Shown in pieces: positions 7,720 to 18,892 of a stretch of 64,000 nucleotides of DNA. The position numbers and the translations under genes are program-made. The DNA is from Pseudomonas wenzhouensis. GTDB lineage: Bacteria > Pseudomonadota > Gammaproteobacteria > Pseudomonadales > Pseudomonadaceae. The first letter of the stretch is position 1; each line of letters begins with the position of its first letter. The stretch lies in assembly GCF_021029445.1 (NCBI RefSeq), contig NZ_CP072610.1:1302001-1366000 (forward strand), written 5' to 3'. Under the pieces are notes generated by a model. It was not told the DNA's origin. It worked only from the letters and a program-made list of their open reading frames with translations, and did not search any database.

Positions 7720-8853
7720 ATGCCCATTATCACTATCGACTCTCTGGACGACGTGTCAGCGGCTGCCTGGGATGCCTTGTTGCCACAACGACAGCCGTTT
7801 CTGCGTCATGCCTTTCTGTCCGCGCTCGAGGACAGCGGCAGCGTGGGTGGTCACAGCGGCTGGCAGCCATCGCACCGGCTCTGGTGCGATGCGCAAGGCG
7901 CGCTGCAGGCGGCCATGCCGGCCTACCTGAAGCAGCATTCCTACGGCGAATACGTGTTCGATCACGCCTGGGCCGATGCCTGCAGGCGTGCGGGTATCGC
8001 CTATTACCCCAAGCTACTGGGCGCCGTGCCGTTCTCGCCGGTAACCGGCGCGCGCTTGCTCGGCGATGCCCAGGCAGCCGGGCAGTTGCTGGCGGCACTG
8101 ACGGCCGGTTTGAGCACCGAGGGGTTGTCGGGCCTGCATGTGAACTTCACCAGCCCGGCCTGCGATGCAGTGATCGGGGCGTGCGAGGGGTGGCTTGAGC
8201 GACTGGGTTGTCAGTTCCACTGGCACAACCGGGGCTATCGTGATTTTCAGGATTTCCTCGACACGCTCGCTTCGCGCAAACGCAAGCAGATGCGCAAGGA
8301 GCGTGAACAGGTCGCGGGGCAGGGCATCGATTTCGAGCGGCGCGCTGGCCATGAGTTGACTGAGGCCGACTGGGATTTCGTCTACCAGTGCTACGCCAAC
8401 ACCTATCATGTGCGCGGCCAGGCGCCCTATCTGGCGCGGGACTTCTTCAGTCTGCTGGCCGAGCGCATGGCGGAGATGATTCGTGTGGTATTCGCCCGGC
8501 AGCATGGACGGCCGCTGGCCATGGCGTTCAGCCTGGTCGATGGCGATACCTTTTACGGTCGCTACTGGGGCTGCCTGGCCGAATTCGACCGCCTGCATTT
8601 CGAAACCTGCTTCTATCAGGGCATGGAGTGGGCCATCGCCGAAGGGCTCGAACGCTTCGATGCCGGGGCGCAGGGCGAACACAAGCTGATTCGTGGTTTC
8701 GAACCAGTAATTACCCGTTCGTGGCATCATTTGGCCCACCCGGGGTTGCAGGCAGCGGTCGCCGGGTTTCTCGAGCAGGAGCGCTCTGGCGTGCGGGTTT
8801 ACGCTGAACAGGCGCGCAGTTATCTGCCCTTTCGTCAGTCTGGCGAAGCCTGA
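7720..8853 (+). CDS. FemAB-like GNAT acyltransferase (PF04339 type)
   Basis: A 377-residue soluble protein of the DUF482/PF04339 group, which is related to FemAB aminoacyl transferases and GNAT acetyltransferases. Visible hallmarks are a basic SRKRKQMRKEREQ helix after the first half, FVYQCYANTYHVRGQ, the GRYWGC strand, CFYQGMEWAI, and GEHKLIRGFEP near the C-terminus. The physiological acceptor is unknown. The start at 7720 is taken because family members begin with a short strand like MPIITIDSL; the frame is open 14 codons further upstream. It is divergent from the pyrophosphatase. Confidence 0.82.
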   Translation: MPIITIDSLDDVSAAAWDALLPQRQPFLRHAFLSALEDSGSVGGHSGWQPSHRLWCDAQGALQAAMPAYLKQHSYGEYVFDHAWADACRRAGIAYYPKLLGAVPFSPVTGARLLGDAQAAGQLLAALTAGLSTEGLSGLHVNFTSPACDAVIGACEGWLERLGCQFHWHNRGYRDFQDFLDTLASRKRKQMRKEREQVAGQGIDFERRAGHELTEADWDFVYQCYANTYHVRGQAPYLARDFFSLLAERMAEMIRVVFARQHGRPLAMAFSLVDGDTFYGRYWGCLAEFDRLHFETCFYQGMEWAIAEGLERFDAGAQGEHKLIRGFEPVITRSWHHLAHPGLQAAVAGFLEQERSGVRVYAEQARSYLPFRQSGEA

Positions 8854-9308
8854 TCGAGCGATCAGGTTATCGCGCAAGACGCGCAATGGCTGTTTGTCAC
8901 AAGTTCCCTGCGTCGGAGATTTTTGCAAAAACTCCATAGCTTTCAGCAAGAAGCTCGCTCACCTCTGCCACTAAATTCCGCCCTTACTTTCGCGACAAGC
9001 GTTTTGTCTGCACGGACCGGTCTGATTGGTCTGGTTGAGCTGTAGCGATGACAACGGTTGCGCAGTCGAAAGGGTGGTAACGCGATTTGCTGGCCGCAGG
9101 CGCAAGCCAGTCAGGCCAGAGACAGTGCGCAAGCACTTGCCGATGCAGTGCGTGGTGATTGTATTGCGCCGGAATCTACCCTGATCATGTCCGGCGGTCA
9201 TCGGCGTGACGAGGAACAGAAACCGGAGCCCCGTATCCGCTCAGGCGGATGCGCTTTGCCAAACCGGGCACGGTGCCCAAGAACAACAAACGAGAGGGGA
9301 GCCCCCCA
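8854..9308. other. 455-base intergenic region before putP
   Basis: No convincing gene was found. A short hairpin (CCTGATC / GATCAGG, 8849-8866) overlaps the stop of the preceding gene and may end its transcript. The putP promoter must lie here, but I cannot point to one. The last 30 bases hold the A-rich motif and ribosome binding site listed separately. Confidence 0.6.
9279..9290 (+). promoter_or_regulatory. Candidate Hfq/Crc catabolite-activity motif
   Basis: AAGAACAACAAA is four perfect AAN repeats ending about 18 bases before the putP start and just before its ribosome binding site (GAGAGGGGAG). In Pseudomonas such AAN-repeat motifs near start codons are bound by Hfq with Crc to repress translation of catabolic genes. 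Confidence 0.6.
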
Positions 9309-10793
9309 ATGACAGCTAGTACTCCAATGCTCGTCACCTTCGTGGTGTACATCGCAGCCATGGTACTGATCGGCCTGATCGCCTATCTGCGTACCAAGAA
9401 CCTTTCCGACTACATTCTCGGTGGCCGCAGCCTCGGTAGCTTCGTGACCGCGCTGTCCGCTGGTGCCTCCGATATGAGTGGCTGGCTGCTGATGGGCTTG
9501 CCGGGTGCGATCTTCGTCGCCGGTCTGTCGGAAAGCTGGATCGCCATCGGCTTGATTGCCGGCGCCTATCTCAACTGGTTGTTCGTCGCCGGCCGTTTGC
9601 GCGTGCAGACCGAGCACAACGGCAATGCCCTGACCCTGCCGGATTACTTCACCAACCGTTTCGAGGACAACAGCCGCCTGCTGCGAATCTTCTCGGCGCT
9701 GGTGATCCTGGTGTTCTTCACCATCTACTGCGCCTCGGGTGTGGTGGCCGGCGCCCGCCTGTTCGAGAGTACCTTCGGCATGTCTTACGGCACCGCCCTG
9801 TGGGCCGGCGCTGCGGCGACCATCGCCTACACCTTCATCGGTGGTTTCCTGGCGGTTAGCTGGACCGATACCGTGCAGGCCACGCTGATGATCTTCGCAC
9901 TGATCCTCACCCCGATCGTGGTGATGATTGCCACCGGTGGTGTAGAGCCGACCTTCATCGCCATCGAAATGCAGGATGCAACCAACTTCGACATGCTCAA
10001 GGGCGCGACCTTCGTTGGCGTGATTTCCCTGCTGGCATGGGGCCTGGGCTACTTTGGCCAGCCGCACATCCTGGCGCGCTTCATGGCGGCCGACTCGGTC
10101 AAATCGATCCCGGCAGCCCGTCGCATTTCCATGACCTGGATGATCCTCTGCCTCGGTGGCGCGGTCGCCGTGGGCTTCTTCGGTATTGCCTACTTCTCGG
10201 CCAACCCGGATCTGGCCGGCCCGGTCAGCGAAAACCCGGAGCGTGTATTCATCGAGTTGGCCAAACTGCTGTTCAACCCGTGGATCGCCGGCATCCTGCT
10301 GTCCGCCATCCTGGCCGCGGTGATGAGCACCCTGAGCTGCCAGTTGCTGGTGTGCTCCAGTGCCCTGACCGAGGACTTCTACAAGGCCTTCCTGCGAAAG
10401 GGCGCCTCGCAAACTGAACTGGTCTGGGTCGGCCGTGCCATGGTGCTGCTGGTGGCGCTGATTGCCATCGCCCTGGCTGCCAACCCGGAAAACCGTGTAC
10501 TGGGCCTGGTGTCCTACGCCTGGGCCGGCTTCGGCGCTGCGTTCGGTCCGGTGGTTATCCTGTCGCTGGTGTGGAAGGGCATGACCCGTAACGGCGCCCT
10601 GGCTGGCATGCTGGTCGGCGCGGCCACCGTGATCGTGTGGAAGAACTGGATCGGTCTGGGGCTGTACGAAATCATCCCGGGCTTCATCCTCGCCACCCTG
10701 GCCATCGTCATCTTCAGCCGCATCGGTAAGGCGCCGAGCCAGTCGATGCTGAGCCGCTTCGACCAGGCCGAGAGCGAGTACAAGTCGGTCTGA
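9309..10793 (+). CDS. putP: Sodium/proline symporter
   Basis: A 494-residue member of the sodium:solute symporter family with about 13 membrane helices. The N-terminal RTKNLSDYILGGRSLG, SAGASDMSGWLLMGLPGA and GQPHILARFMA segments are those of PutP. It brings proline into the cell with Na+ for use as a carbon and nitrogen source. The start at 9309 follows GAGAGGGGAG; a longer frame to 9249 lacks family support. No putA is adjacent. The A-rich motif before the start suggests translational catabolite repression, and the gene ends in a strong terminator. Confidence 0.94.
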   Translation: MTASTPMLVTFVVYIAAMVLIGLIAYLRTKNLSDYILGGRSLGSFVTALSAGASDMSGWLLMGLPGAIFVAGLSESWIAIGLIAGAYLNWLFVAGRLRVQTEHNGNALTLPDYFTNRFEDNSRLLRIFSALVILVFFTIYCASGVVAGARLFESTFGMSYGTALWAGAAATIAYTFIGGFLAVSWTDTVQATLMIFALILTPIVVMIATGGVEPTFIAIEMQDATNFDMLKGATFVGVISLLAWGLGYFGQPHILARFMAADSVKSIPAARRISMTWMILCLGGAVAVGFFGIAYFSANPDLAGPVSENPERVFIELAKLLFNPWIAGILLSAILAAVMSTLSCQLLVCSSALTEDFYKAFLRKGASQTELVWVGRAMVLLVALIAIALAANPENRVLGLVSYAWAGFGAAFGPVVILSLVWKGMTRNGALAGMLVGAATVIVWKNWIGLGLYEIIPGFILATLAIVIFSRIGKAPSQSMLSRFDQAESEYKSV

Positions 10794-10811
10794 TCCAGCT
10801 GGCTTGAATAC

Positions 10812-10846
10812 AAGGCGATGACTGCCCGGCAGTCATCGCCTTTTTC
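10812..10846 (+). terminator. Terminator after putP
   Basis: A long stem (AAGGCGATGACTGCC pairing with its complement) is followed by TTTTT. Confidence 0.9.
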
Positions 10847-10880
10847 GTTTATGGCACTAAGATAGGCGCACGTTAATTCG

Positions 10881-11105
10881 ATGGATGTCGGTATGAGCAG
10901 CAATGACCCGCTTCACGGCCTGACCCTGCAGGCGATACTCACCGCTCTGGTCGAGCGTATCGGTTGGGATGGCCTTGCCGTGCATGTCGATGTGCGCTGC
11001 TTCAAGCATGAGCCGAGCATCAAATCGAGCCTGACCTTTCTGCGCAAGACGCCCTGGGCGCGGGCCAAGGTCGAGCAACTCTATCTGCAGCAGTTCAAGC
11101 CCTGA
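10881..11105 (+). CDS. VF530-type DNA-binding protein (DUF2132)
   Basis: A protein of about 74 residues with the [12 protein letters not shown] start, the central [22 protein letters not shown] block and a C-terminal VEQLY helix typical of the VF530/DUF2132 family. A solved structure from Vibrio fischeri was described as a double-stranded DNA-binding fold; its cellular role is unknown. Translation may begin at 10881 or at the in-frame ATG at 10893, where most family members start. It converges with the hydrolase gene, with four bases between the stop codons. Confidence 0.82.
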   Translation: MDVGMSSNDPLHGLTLQAILTALVERIGWDGLAVHVDVRCFKHEPSIKSSLTFLRKTPWARAKVEQLYLQQFKP

Positions 11106-11109
11106 ACGT

Positions 11110-11991
11110 TCAGTTGATCTGCAGCCCCAGCGCCTGTAAAGCCTGGCGGTAACTGTTGCCGGCCATGCGCAGGCCGTTGTTGTGGTTGGCGCCGTCGATC
11201 AGCAGCAATTGCTTGGGCTCACGGGCCGCATCGAACAGGGCTTCGCTGAAACGGGCGGGCACGTAGCGGTCATCACGCCCGTGGGCAATCAGCACGGGGA
11301 CGCCGACCGCGCCGATCTTGCTCAGTGAGTCGAACTCCTGCGACAGCAGCCAGCGCACCGGTAGCGAGGTATTGCTCACTGCGGTGGCCACATCGCCCAG
11401 GTTGGTGAAGCTGGATTCGACGATCAGCCCCGCCGCTTGCGGCGACTGCTTGTCGTCGGCCAGTTCATGGGCCAGGTTGACGGCCACCGCGCCGCCGAGG
11501 GAATGGCCATAGATGAAGCGTTTGCTCGCCTCTGGTTGCAGGCGCACCAGATGCTCCCAGGCGATCAGCGCATCCTGGTAGACGCTGGCTTCGGAGGGCA
11601 GGGGGCCACGGCTCTGACCGAAGCCCCGGTAGTCCACTGCCAGCACCGAGAAGCCCATGGCGTGCAACTGCTCGATGCGAAACAACTGGCCGGTCAGGTT
11701 CCAGCGCGAGCCATGCAGGTAGAGCAGCGCCGGGGCGTCCTTGCGCGGCGCGGGCCACCACCAGGCGTGCAGGCTTTCATCGGCAGCGAGCGTGGGTGAT
11801 TGCAATTGCACGTCCTCGACGCCAGCGGGCAAGCCGCTGAACCAGCGCGCGGTGCCTGGCTCGATACGAAACACCAGTTCGCGCTCGGTCTGCTCCAGTT
11901 TGGCGCAGCCGATGGGCAGGAGGACCAGCAGGCTGGCCAGAACGATCAGGCTCAGGCGACGACGGCGCAGAGGAAACCAGGACGAAGACAT
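11110..11991 (-). CDS. Lipoprotein alpha/beta hydrolase (BEM46-like)
   Basis: A 293-residue protein with a basic N-terminus, a hydrophobic segment and a lipobox (LPIGC, Cys29), so it is probably membrane-anchored by lipid. The hydrolase core has a LYLHGSRWN oxyanion region, VDYRGFGQS, the nucleophile elbow GHSLGG (Ser164), a late HGRDDRYVP with the acid, and a GANHNN histidine. The substrate is unknown. It is a single-gene unit. Confidence 0.85.
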   Translation of the reverse strand: MSSSWFPLRRRRLSLIVLASLLVLLPIGCAKLEQTERELVFRIEPGTARWFSGLPAGVEDVQLQSPTLAADESLHAWWWPAPRKDAPALLYLHGSRWNLTGQLFRIEQLHAMGFSVLAVDYRGFGQSRGPLPSEASVYQDALIAWEHLVRLQPEASKRFIYGHSLGGAVAVNLAHELADDKQSPQAAGLIVESSFTNLGDVATAVSNTSLPVRWLLSQEFDSLSKIGAVGVPVLIAHGRDDRYVPARFSEALFDAAREPKQLLLIDGANHNNGLRMAGNSYRQALQALGLQIN

Positions 11992-12086
11992 GGATGAGAC
12001 TCACGAACAGCGACGGATGATGCTGCCATGGACTGCATATCCAATGCCGGGTTTCCCCAGGCGCCGGCCGCTGTGGTTACCGGGTA

Positions 12087-15000
12087 TTACCGCCTGCTGA
12101 TCTGCGCCGGACTTGCGGGCGTGGTACACAGGGTCGCGCTGCCCGGTTCGAGATAAGGCGCGAGGATCGGCGCCATGCCCTTGAGCACCTGTACCGGCAG
12201 CGCCGAGGTGAAGGTGAATCGCTCGGCATCACGCCCCGGTACGAATGCGGTGAGGGTGCCGTAGTGGCGCGGGCCGAGGAAGAACACGAAGGTGGCTGTG
12301 CGGTTCATGGCTCGCGAGCTGATCACCCGTCCGCCCGCGCCCACGCTTTCGATGCGGTTGTCACCGGTTCCGGTTTTGCCGCCAAGCGTCAGGCTTTGGC
12401 CGTCCTGCAGTTGAAAGGTGCCTTGCAGGCGCCGGGCGGTGCCACCCTCGACGACCTGAGAAAGGGCATTGCGCAGCGCCGCCGCGACCTCGGACTGCAT
12501 CACCCGCATGCCGCCATGAGTATCGCGCTCGACCCGTGTTTCGTAAGGCGTGCCAGCGGCGAAATGCAGTTCGTCGATGCGCAGTACCGGCTGCCGGATA
12601 CCGTCGTTCTGGATGATGCCCATCAGTTCCGCCAGCGCTGCCGGCCGGTCACCGGAGCTGCCCAGGGCGGTGGCCAGTGATGGCACCAGATGCTGGAAGG
12701 GATAACCGAGGTTCTGCCAGCGCCGGTGAATGTCGGAGAAGGCTTCGACTTCCAGCATGATGCGAATGCGACTGTCACGGGCACTCTTGTGCCGGGTGCG
12801 CAGCAGCCAGCCGTAGACCTCCTGACGCTCGTCGACACTGGCCGCCACGGCGTCGCTGAAGCTCGCCTGCGGGTTATCGGTCAAATAACCCAGCAGCCAC
12901 AGTTCCAGCGGATGCACGCGGGCGATATAGCCCTGATCCGGCAGGCTGTAGGCACCGGGGGCGTACTCCTTGTACAGGCGGGCGATGAGTTGCTCACTGA
13001 GGTTTTCCTGCGGCAGTTGCGCCCGCAGGAAGGCGGCGAAGGTCGCTTCGTCGGCCTGCGGCAGCAGGTAACGGTGCACGGCACCCAGGCGTACCGGCGT
13101 CTGACGCAGACCATTGATGAAGGTCTCCAGACGCTGCTGCGGCGGCTGGCCCTGGTACTTGCGCCAGAAGCGCAGGAGGAACGTGCGCCCTTCCTGGTCG
13201 GCGAAGCGCTGCAGGTATTCCTGGCGGCGCGGATCCTTGTCGTCCTTGAGCAGCTCGGCGCTGTTCTGGTAGGTGCTGTAGCGCACCAGGTCGCGCATCA
13301 GACGCACGAACGGCAGATTGATCGATTCGCGCAGCGACTCGCGCAGGGTCGGGTTGCGGCCATTGTCCTCGCGGCGGAAGTTGCCGAAGGTGTGCAATCC
13401 GCCGCCGGTGAAGAAGCGCTCATTCGGGCTGGCGGAGTAGCGCCGCTCCAGCGCATCTTCCAGCATGCTGGCCAGGTCGGCTTCGGGGTTGGCTTGCAGG
13501 TAGCCCACGGCCCAGCGGCTGAGGTAGTCCTGCTCGGCGATATCCACCTGGCGCAGCTCGGCCGGGCTCTTGCCGGCATGGCGCTGATGCAGTTCGGCGA
13601 TGATTTCCAGGTAGGTGGCCAGCACCCGCAGTTTGGCGGTGGAACCGAGCTCCAGCTTGCTGCCCTCGTTGATGTCGAAAGGCTGGTCGGTGCTGTCGGT
13701 CTGCACGCGTACCCGGCTGCCGGTCGGTGTGCGCTCGAACAGGGTGAAGCTGTAGCGTACTTCCGCGGTTTTCTCAGGCGATAGCAGGCGCTCGCCGAAC
13801 AGACCGATCTTGCCGGCGAAGTCCGGATTGGCGAGGTTCTGCAGGTAAGTGCTGGCCTGTTGCTGCAGGTCGCGCTGCAGCGTGCTGCGTGTGGAGAGGT
13901 CGAGACGATCCAGGTCGTACAGTGGCATGCCCAGCAGATTGGAAAGGCGTGAGCGCGCCACGCTGATGCCTTTGTCACTTTCCACGGCGCGCAGATTGGG
14001 CTCCTGCTGCCAGTCGCGATACTGCAGTTTCTGCGAGAGCGCGGCGTCGCGCAGGTCGGCGGTGATCAGCCCGGCGTTGGCGAGCAGGCGGATATGGCTT
14101 TCGGTCAGTGCCTCCATGTCGCGGCGCCCTTGCGCGAGGTAATAGGAGGGGCGGCGCTGGGCGATCATCAGCGACAGCACCTGGCGCAGCGCCAGGCCGC
14201 GCTCGGCCAGGCTGGCGTCAGGTGAGTGACGCGGGTCGAGCAGGGCATTGGTGCGCTCGAAGTCGGCGCCGTACCAGATGCGCAGCCCATCAGCCAGGCC
14301 GTGTACTTCGCCATGGCCGGGGGCGGCGGAGAGAGGCACGCTGTTGAGGTAGTCGCGCACGATGCGCTGCCGTGCTTCCAGTGTCTGTGGCCCTTGCTGG
14401 TAGGCGCGCACGCTGGCGGAAATCATCTGCCGCAGCTTCTCTCCGGCAGACAGCGTCAAGCCATCGGGAGAATGACGGTACTTCTCCAGCTGAGTCGCCA
14501 GGGTGCTGCCGCCAGCGGACTGGTCCTGCACGTCGAGCATTTTGCCCAGCTGCGACAGCGCTGCCATGGCGAAGCGTGGCCAGTCTACCGCCGGGTTGGC
14601 CAGCGGTTGCGACGCATCGAGCAGGTGTCGGTTCTCGATGAACAACAGGCTATCGACCACCAGCGGCGCGATACTGGCGAAGTCGGCGTAGCCCTGCTGC
14701 GGGTAACGAAATTCGTAGAAGGGCGTACCCCGGCAGTCGCTGATGCTCAGGCCGCTCTGGCTCTTCTCGAGAAAGGGTGGGAATAACCCGCGGCTGCTGT
14801 AGGTCATCAGTTCGTCGGAGAAGCGCGACTGCTCGGTAATCTGATAATCGCGCTGCTGCAGGCGTTCCAGCAGTAGCGGCAGGTACGCGTAACCCTGGCG
14901 CTTGTCGAAAGGGCCGTCGCTTGGGTAAACGATCCGTTCGCTGGGGCCAGGTTCGACTTGGTAGCTGAGGCTTGCGGCATAACGGCTCAGCTCGCGTGAT

Positions 15001-15152
15001 TGAAAATGTGCGCTGCGCGATTCGAATACCAGCAGGGCAGTAGTGGCCAGTACCAGAACCGCCAGCACAAGGTAGAACGTCAGGCGCCAGTAACGCCCTG
15101 TTTTCGCAACCAGGTCACTCTGCCGTGGTTTGCCTTGCCATGCTGCACCCAT
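12087..15152 (-). CDS. Large class A penicillin-binding protein-like transglycosylase/transpeptidase
   Basis: A 1021-residue inner-membrane protein: one transmembrane helix (about 23-43), a GT51 glycosyltransferase domain with FIEN (Glu173) and GGSTLATQLEK (214-224), and a transpeptidase domain with STAK (Ser504-Lys507), SIN (610-612) and KTG (926-928). All three penicillin-binding motifs are present, so peptidoglycan polymerisation and cross-linking are expected. It is longer than PBP1a or PBP1b, and the spacing between STAK and KTG (about 420 residues) is unusually wide, implying an insert of unknown role. It is monocistronic. Confidence 0.85.
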   Translation of the reverse strand: MGAAWQGKPRQSDLVAKTGRYWRLTFYLVLAVLVLATTALLVFESRSAHFQSRELSRYAASLSYQVEPGPSERIVYPSDGPFDKRQGYAYLPLLLERLQQRDYQITEQSRFSDELMTYSSRGLFPPFLEKSQSGLSISDCRGTPFYEFRYPQQGYADFASIAPLVVDSLLFIENRHLLDASQPLANPAVDWPRFAMAALSQLGKMLDVQDQSAGGSTLATQLEKYRHSPDGLTLSAGEKLRQMISASVRAYQQGPQTLEARQRIVRDYLNSVPLSAAPGHGEVHGLADGLRIWYGADFERTNALLDPRHSPDASLAERGLALRQVLSLMIAQRRPSYYLAQGRRDMEALTESHIRLLANAGLITADLRDAALSQKLQYRDWQQEPNLRAVESDKGISVARSRLSNLLGMPLYDLDRLDLSTRSTLQRDLQQQASTYLQNLANPDFAGKIGLFGERLLSPEKTAEVRYSFTLFERTPTGSRVRVQTDSTDQPFDINEGSKLELGSTAKLRVLATYLEIIAELHQRHAGKSPAELRQVDIAEQDYLSRWAVGYLQANPEADLASMLEDALERRYSASPNERFFTGGGLHTFGNFRREDNGRNPTLRESLRESINLPFVRLMRDLVRYSTYQNSAELLKDDKDPRRQEYLQRFADQEGRTFLLRFWRKYQGQPPQQRLETFINGLRQTPVRLGAVHRYLLPQADEATFAAFLRAQLPQENLSEQLIARLYKEYAPGAYSLPDQGYIARVHPLELWLLGYLTDNPQASFSDAVAASVDERQEVYGWLLRTRHKSARDSRIRIMLEVEAFSDIHRRWQNLGYPFQHLVPSLATALGSSGDRPAALAELMGIIQNDGIRQPVLRIDELHFAAGTPYETRVERDTHGGMRVMQSEVAAALRNALSQVVEGGTARRLQGTFQLQDGQSLTLGGKTGTGDNRIESVGAGGRVISSRAMNRTATFVFFLGPRHYGTLTAFVPGRDAERFTFTSALPVQVLKGMAPILAPYLEPGSATLCTTPASPAQISRR

Positions 15153-15362
15153 AAATCACCGGCCTGGCTTGTCAGCATTGTTGCGAGGCGCCTGGCCGGC
15201 TGCTGACCTCAGCTCGCCAGGGCTGCGTTCTTTCTTTTGTCCTGATAACAGCTTAGACGCTGACGGGGCGTCTGGCCGGCGGTTTTATCGATTAACCGAG
15301 CTGTACGCCGCAGCGGGCAGGCCTGCTAGACTCGCCAGAGCGCATCGATGCAGGGCAGCACC

Positions 15363-16043
15363 ATGCAACGCGACCACCGGGAACAACTTCAGCAAAGCTG
15401 GCAGGCCAATGCCGATGCCTGGGCGGCTGCGGTGCGTGAGCAACGCATCGAGAGCCGGCGGCTGGTTACCGATGCCGCCATCATTCAGGCCGTGCTGGCA
15501 TTGCAACCCAGGCGTGTGCTGGACATTGGCTGCGGTGAGGGCTGGTTGTGCCGTGGTCTGGCTGAGCACGGCATCGAACCGGTCGGGGTCGATGCCTCTG
15601 CACCGCTGATCGACGCGGCGCGCGCGGCGTGCGATGGGCGCAGTCAATATCGTGTCTGTGGCTATGCCGAGCTGGACGCGCATGCCGATGAGCTTGGGCG
15701 TTTCGAGGTGCTGGTGTGTAATTTCGCCCTGCTCGAAGACCCACTGCAGCCGATTTTGCGCAGCTTACATGGGCTGCTCGCACCAGGCGGCAGCCTGCTG
15801 ATTCAGACTCTGCATCCGTGGCGTGCCAGTCATGGTGAGCCTTATCAGGACGGTTGGCGGGTAGAGGATTTCGTTGGCTTCGGTGAGGGATTCCAGGCGC
15901 CCATGCCCTGGTTCTTTCGGACGCTGCAATCCTGGCTGGCGCTGATGGGCGAAACCGGCTGGCGCCTGGAGTGGCTGCAGGAGCCGCTCCACCCCGAAAG
16001 TGTTCAGCCAGTCTCCCTGCTGTTATTGCTCAAGCCACTGTGA
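15363..16043 (+). CDS. Class I SAM-dependent methyltransferase
   Basis: A 226-residue soluble protein with motif I LDIGCGEG (53-60), an acidic strand end at GVDAS, and PGGSLLIQTLHPW as the later conserved block. The order fits a class I Rossmann-fold methyltransferase. The substrate is unknown. The start at 15363 is preferred because AGGGCA lies before it; an ATG at 15348 would add five residues. It is divergent from the large PBP-like gene and converges with a lipoprotein gene. Confidence 0.85.
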   Translation: MQRDHREQLQQSWQANADAWAAAVREQRIESRRLVTDAAIIQAVLALQPRRVLDIGCGEGWLCRGLAEHGIEPVGVDASAPLIDAARAACDGRSQYRVCGYAELDAHADELGRFEVLVCNFALLEDPLQPILRSLHGLLAPGGSLLIQTLHPWRASHGEPYQDGWRVEDFVGFGEGFQAPMPWFFRTLQSWLALMGETGWRLEWLQEPLHPESVQPVSLLLLLKPL

Positions 16044-16073
16044 ACTGAAGACCGGCAGGCAGCCAGTTGATCA

Positions 16074-17033
16074 TCAGTTGGTTGCCGGATCCGCCGCTAG
16101 GCGGCCGGCGTCCTGAAGCAAGGCCTTGAGGAACGCTTCCTGCAGTTCGGGGTCATTGCGCGTCAGCTCGATCAGGCTCTGCTCCAGCTCACTGGCCTCC
16201 TCTTCCAGACCCAGGTCGGACAGCCGTTTGACTCGATGCACCCACTGTTCGACGTCGTCACCTTCGAGATCATCGAAGATCAGGTCATGCGCTTCACGCA
16301 GTTTTCCGCGCAGCGTATGGCTGACCATGAGCGTCGTTTGCGCCCGTGCGACATCGTCGCCAAGCTGGTCTTCAACGCTCAGTTGCAGCATGTTCAGGCG
16401 GCCGATGTCCTGTTCGGTGAATGGGCTGTCCAGCAGGTTGAGACGCAGCACGCCGCTGTTGTCGGTGAGTAGCTCGAACTGCTGGTCACCCGCCTTGACC
16501 TGCACCGGGCGCTCACTCCAGGGCAGGTTGGTGTATTCCATGCGCCTGTCGCGTTGCACCTCGTTGATGCTCGCCAGGTTCTGCTCGGCGCGCCCATTGG
16601 ACTCGACGTTCATGAACGGGTTGAGCCCGGCCATGCCGTAACTGATCCAGTCGCGGGTCGCGGTTTCCGGCAGGCTGCCGAGCAATACGACATTCAGGAT
16701 GTTGGCGCCCACACCGGCTACCACGGCTACTGCGCCCATTGGCACTTCATAGAGTTCGCGCCAGGGTTGGTAGGGGGTGTAACGGTCGTAGCGACGGGTC
16801 ACCTCGAAGGCCGTGACCTCGTAGCTCTTCTGGTCATGCACACGCACCCGGCGCTGCGGCAGCTCCAGCACCTTGGGTTCGCCGGCATCAATCTGCAACT
16901 GGTGATCCAGCAGTTTGCGTTCGACGCGCTCCTCATGTTCGCTGCGTTGCGGCAACTGATTGGCGCAACCGCTGAGGAAGAGGGCGCCGCACAAGGCGGC
17001 GCCGGTCAGGCGAAGTTTGTTGCTCGTGTGCAT
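16074..17033 (-). CDS. Conserved lipoprotein of unknown function beside proS
   Basis: A 319-residue protein with a signal sequence ending in a lipobox (LSGC, Cys23). The mature part has a short hydrophobic segment (about residues 100-122) and a C-terminal helical acidic region. A similar gene stands downstream of proS in P. aeruginosa (PA0957 position). I do not recognise a catalytic motif. It follows proS by 20 bases on the same strand, so the two are probably co-transcribed. Confidence 0.75.
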   Translation of the reverse strand: MHTSNKLRLTGAALCGALFLSGCANQLPQRSEHEERVERKLLDHQLQIDAGEPKVLELPQRRVRVHDQKSYEVTAFEVTRRYDRYTPYQPWRELYEVPMGAVAVVAGVGANILNVVLLGSLPETATRDWISYGMAGLNPFMNVESNGRAEQNLASINEVQRDRRMEYTNLPWSERPVQVKAGDQQFELLTDNSGVLRLNLLDSPFTEQDIGRLNMLQLSVEDQLGDDVARAQTTLMVSHTLRGKLREAHDLIFDDLEGDDVEQWVHRVKRLSDLGLEEEASELEQSLIELTRNDPELQEAFLKALLQDAGRLAADPATN

Positions 17034-17053
17034 GATGTCTCGGTTGGGCGTGA

Positions 17054-18769
<1,716 letters not shown>

Positions 18770-18892
18770 GTTTGGCCGTTCTGTCGGTTGCTAGGGCTTG
18801 GAATAGGCTGGCATTGTACGGTGCCTATACAGTGGCGTACAGGACGGCTGCAGTGGCGAAAGTGCTACCGCGTTTACCGGGAGGAATAAACC

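Noticed and set aside
8971..9201. 76-residue minus-strand and 84-residue plus-strand frames upstream of putP
   Set aside because: No ribosome site, no family resemblance and no plausible codon pattern; treated as non-coding.
9198..10412. 404-residue minus-strand frame across putP
   Set aside because: It lies opposite a clear PutP sequence; the translation is low-complexity (His, Gln, Gly, Asp rich).
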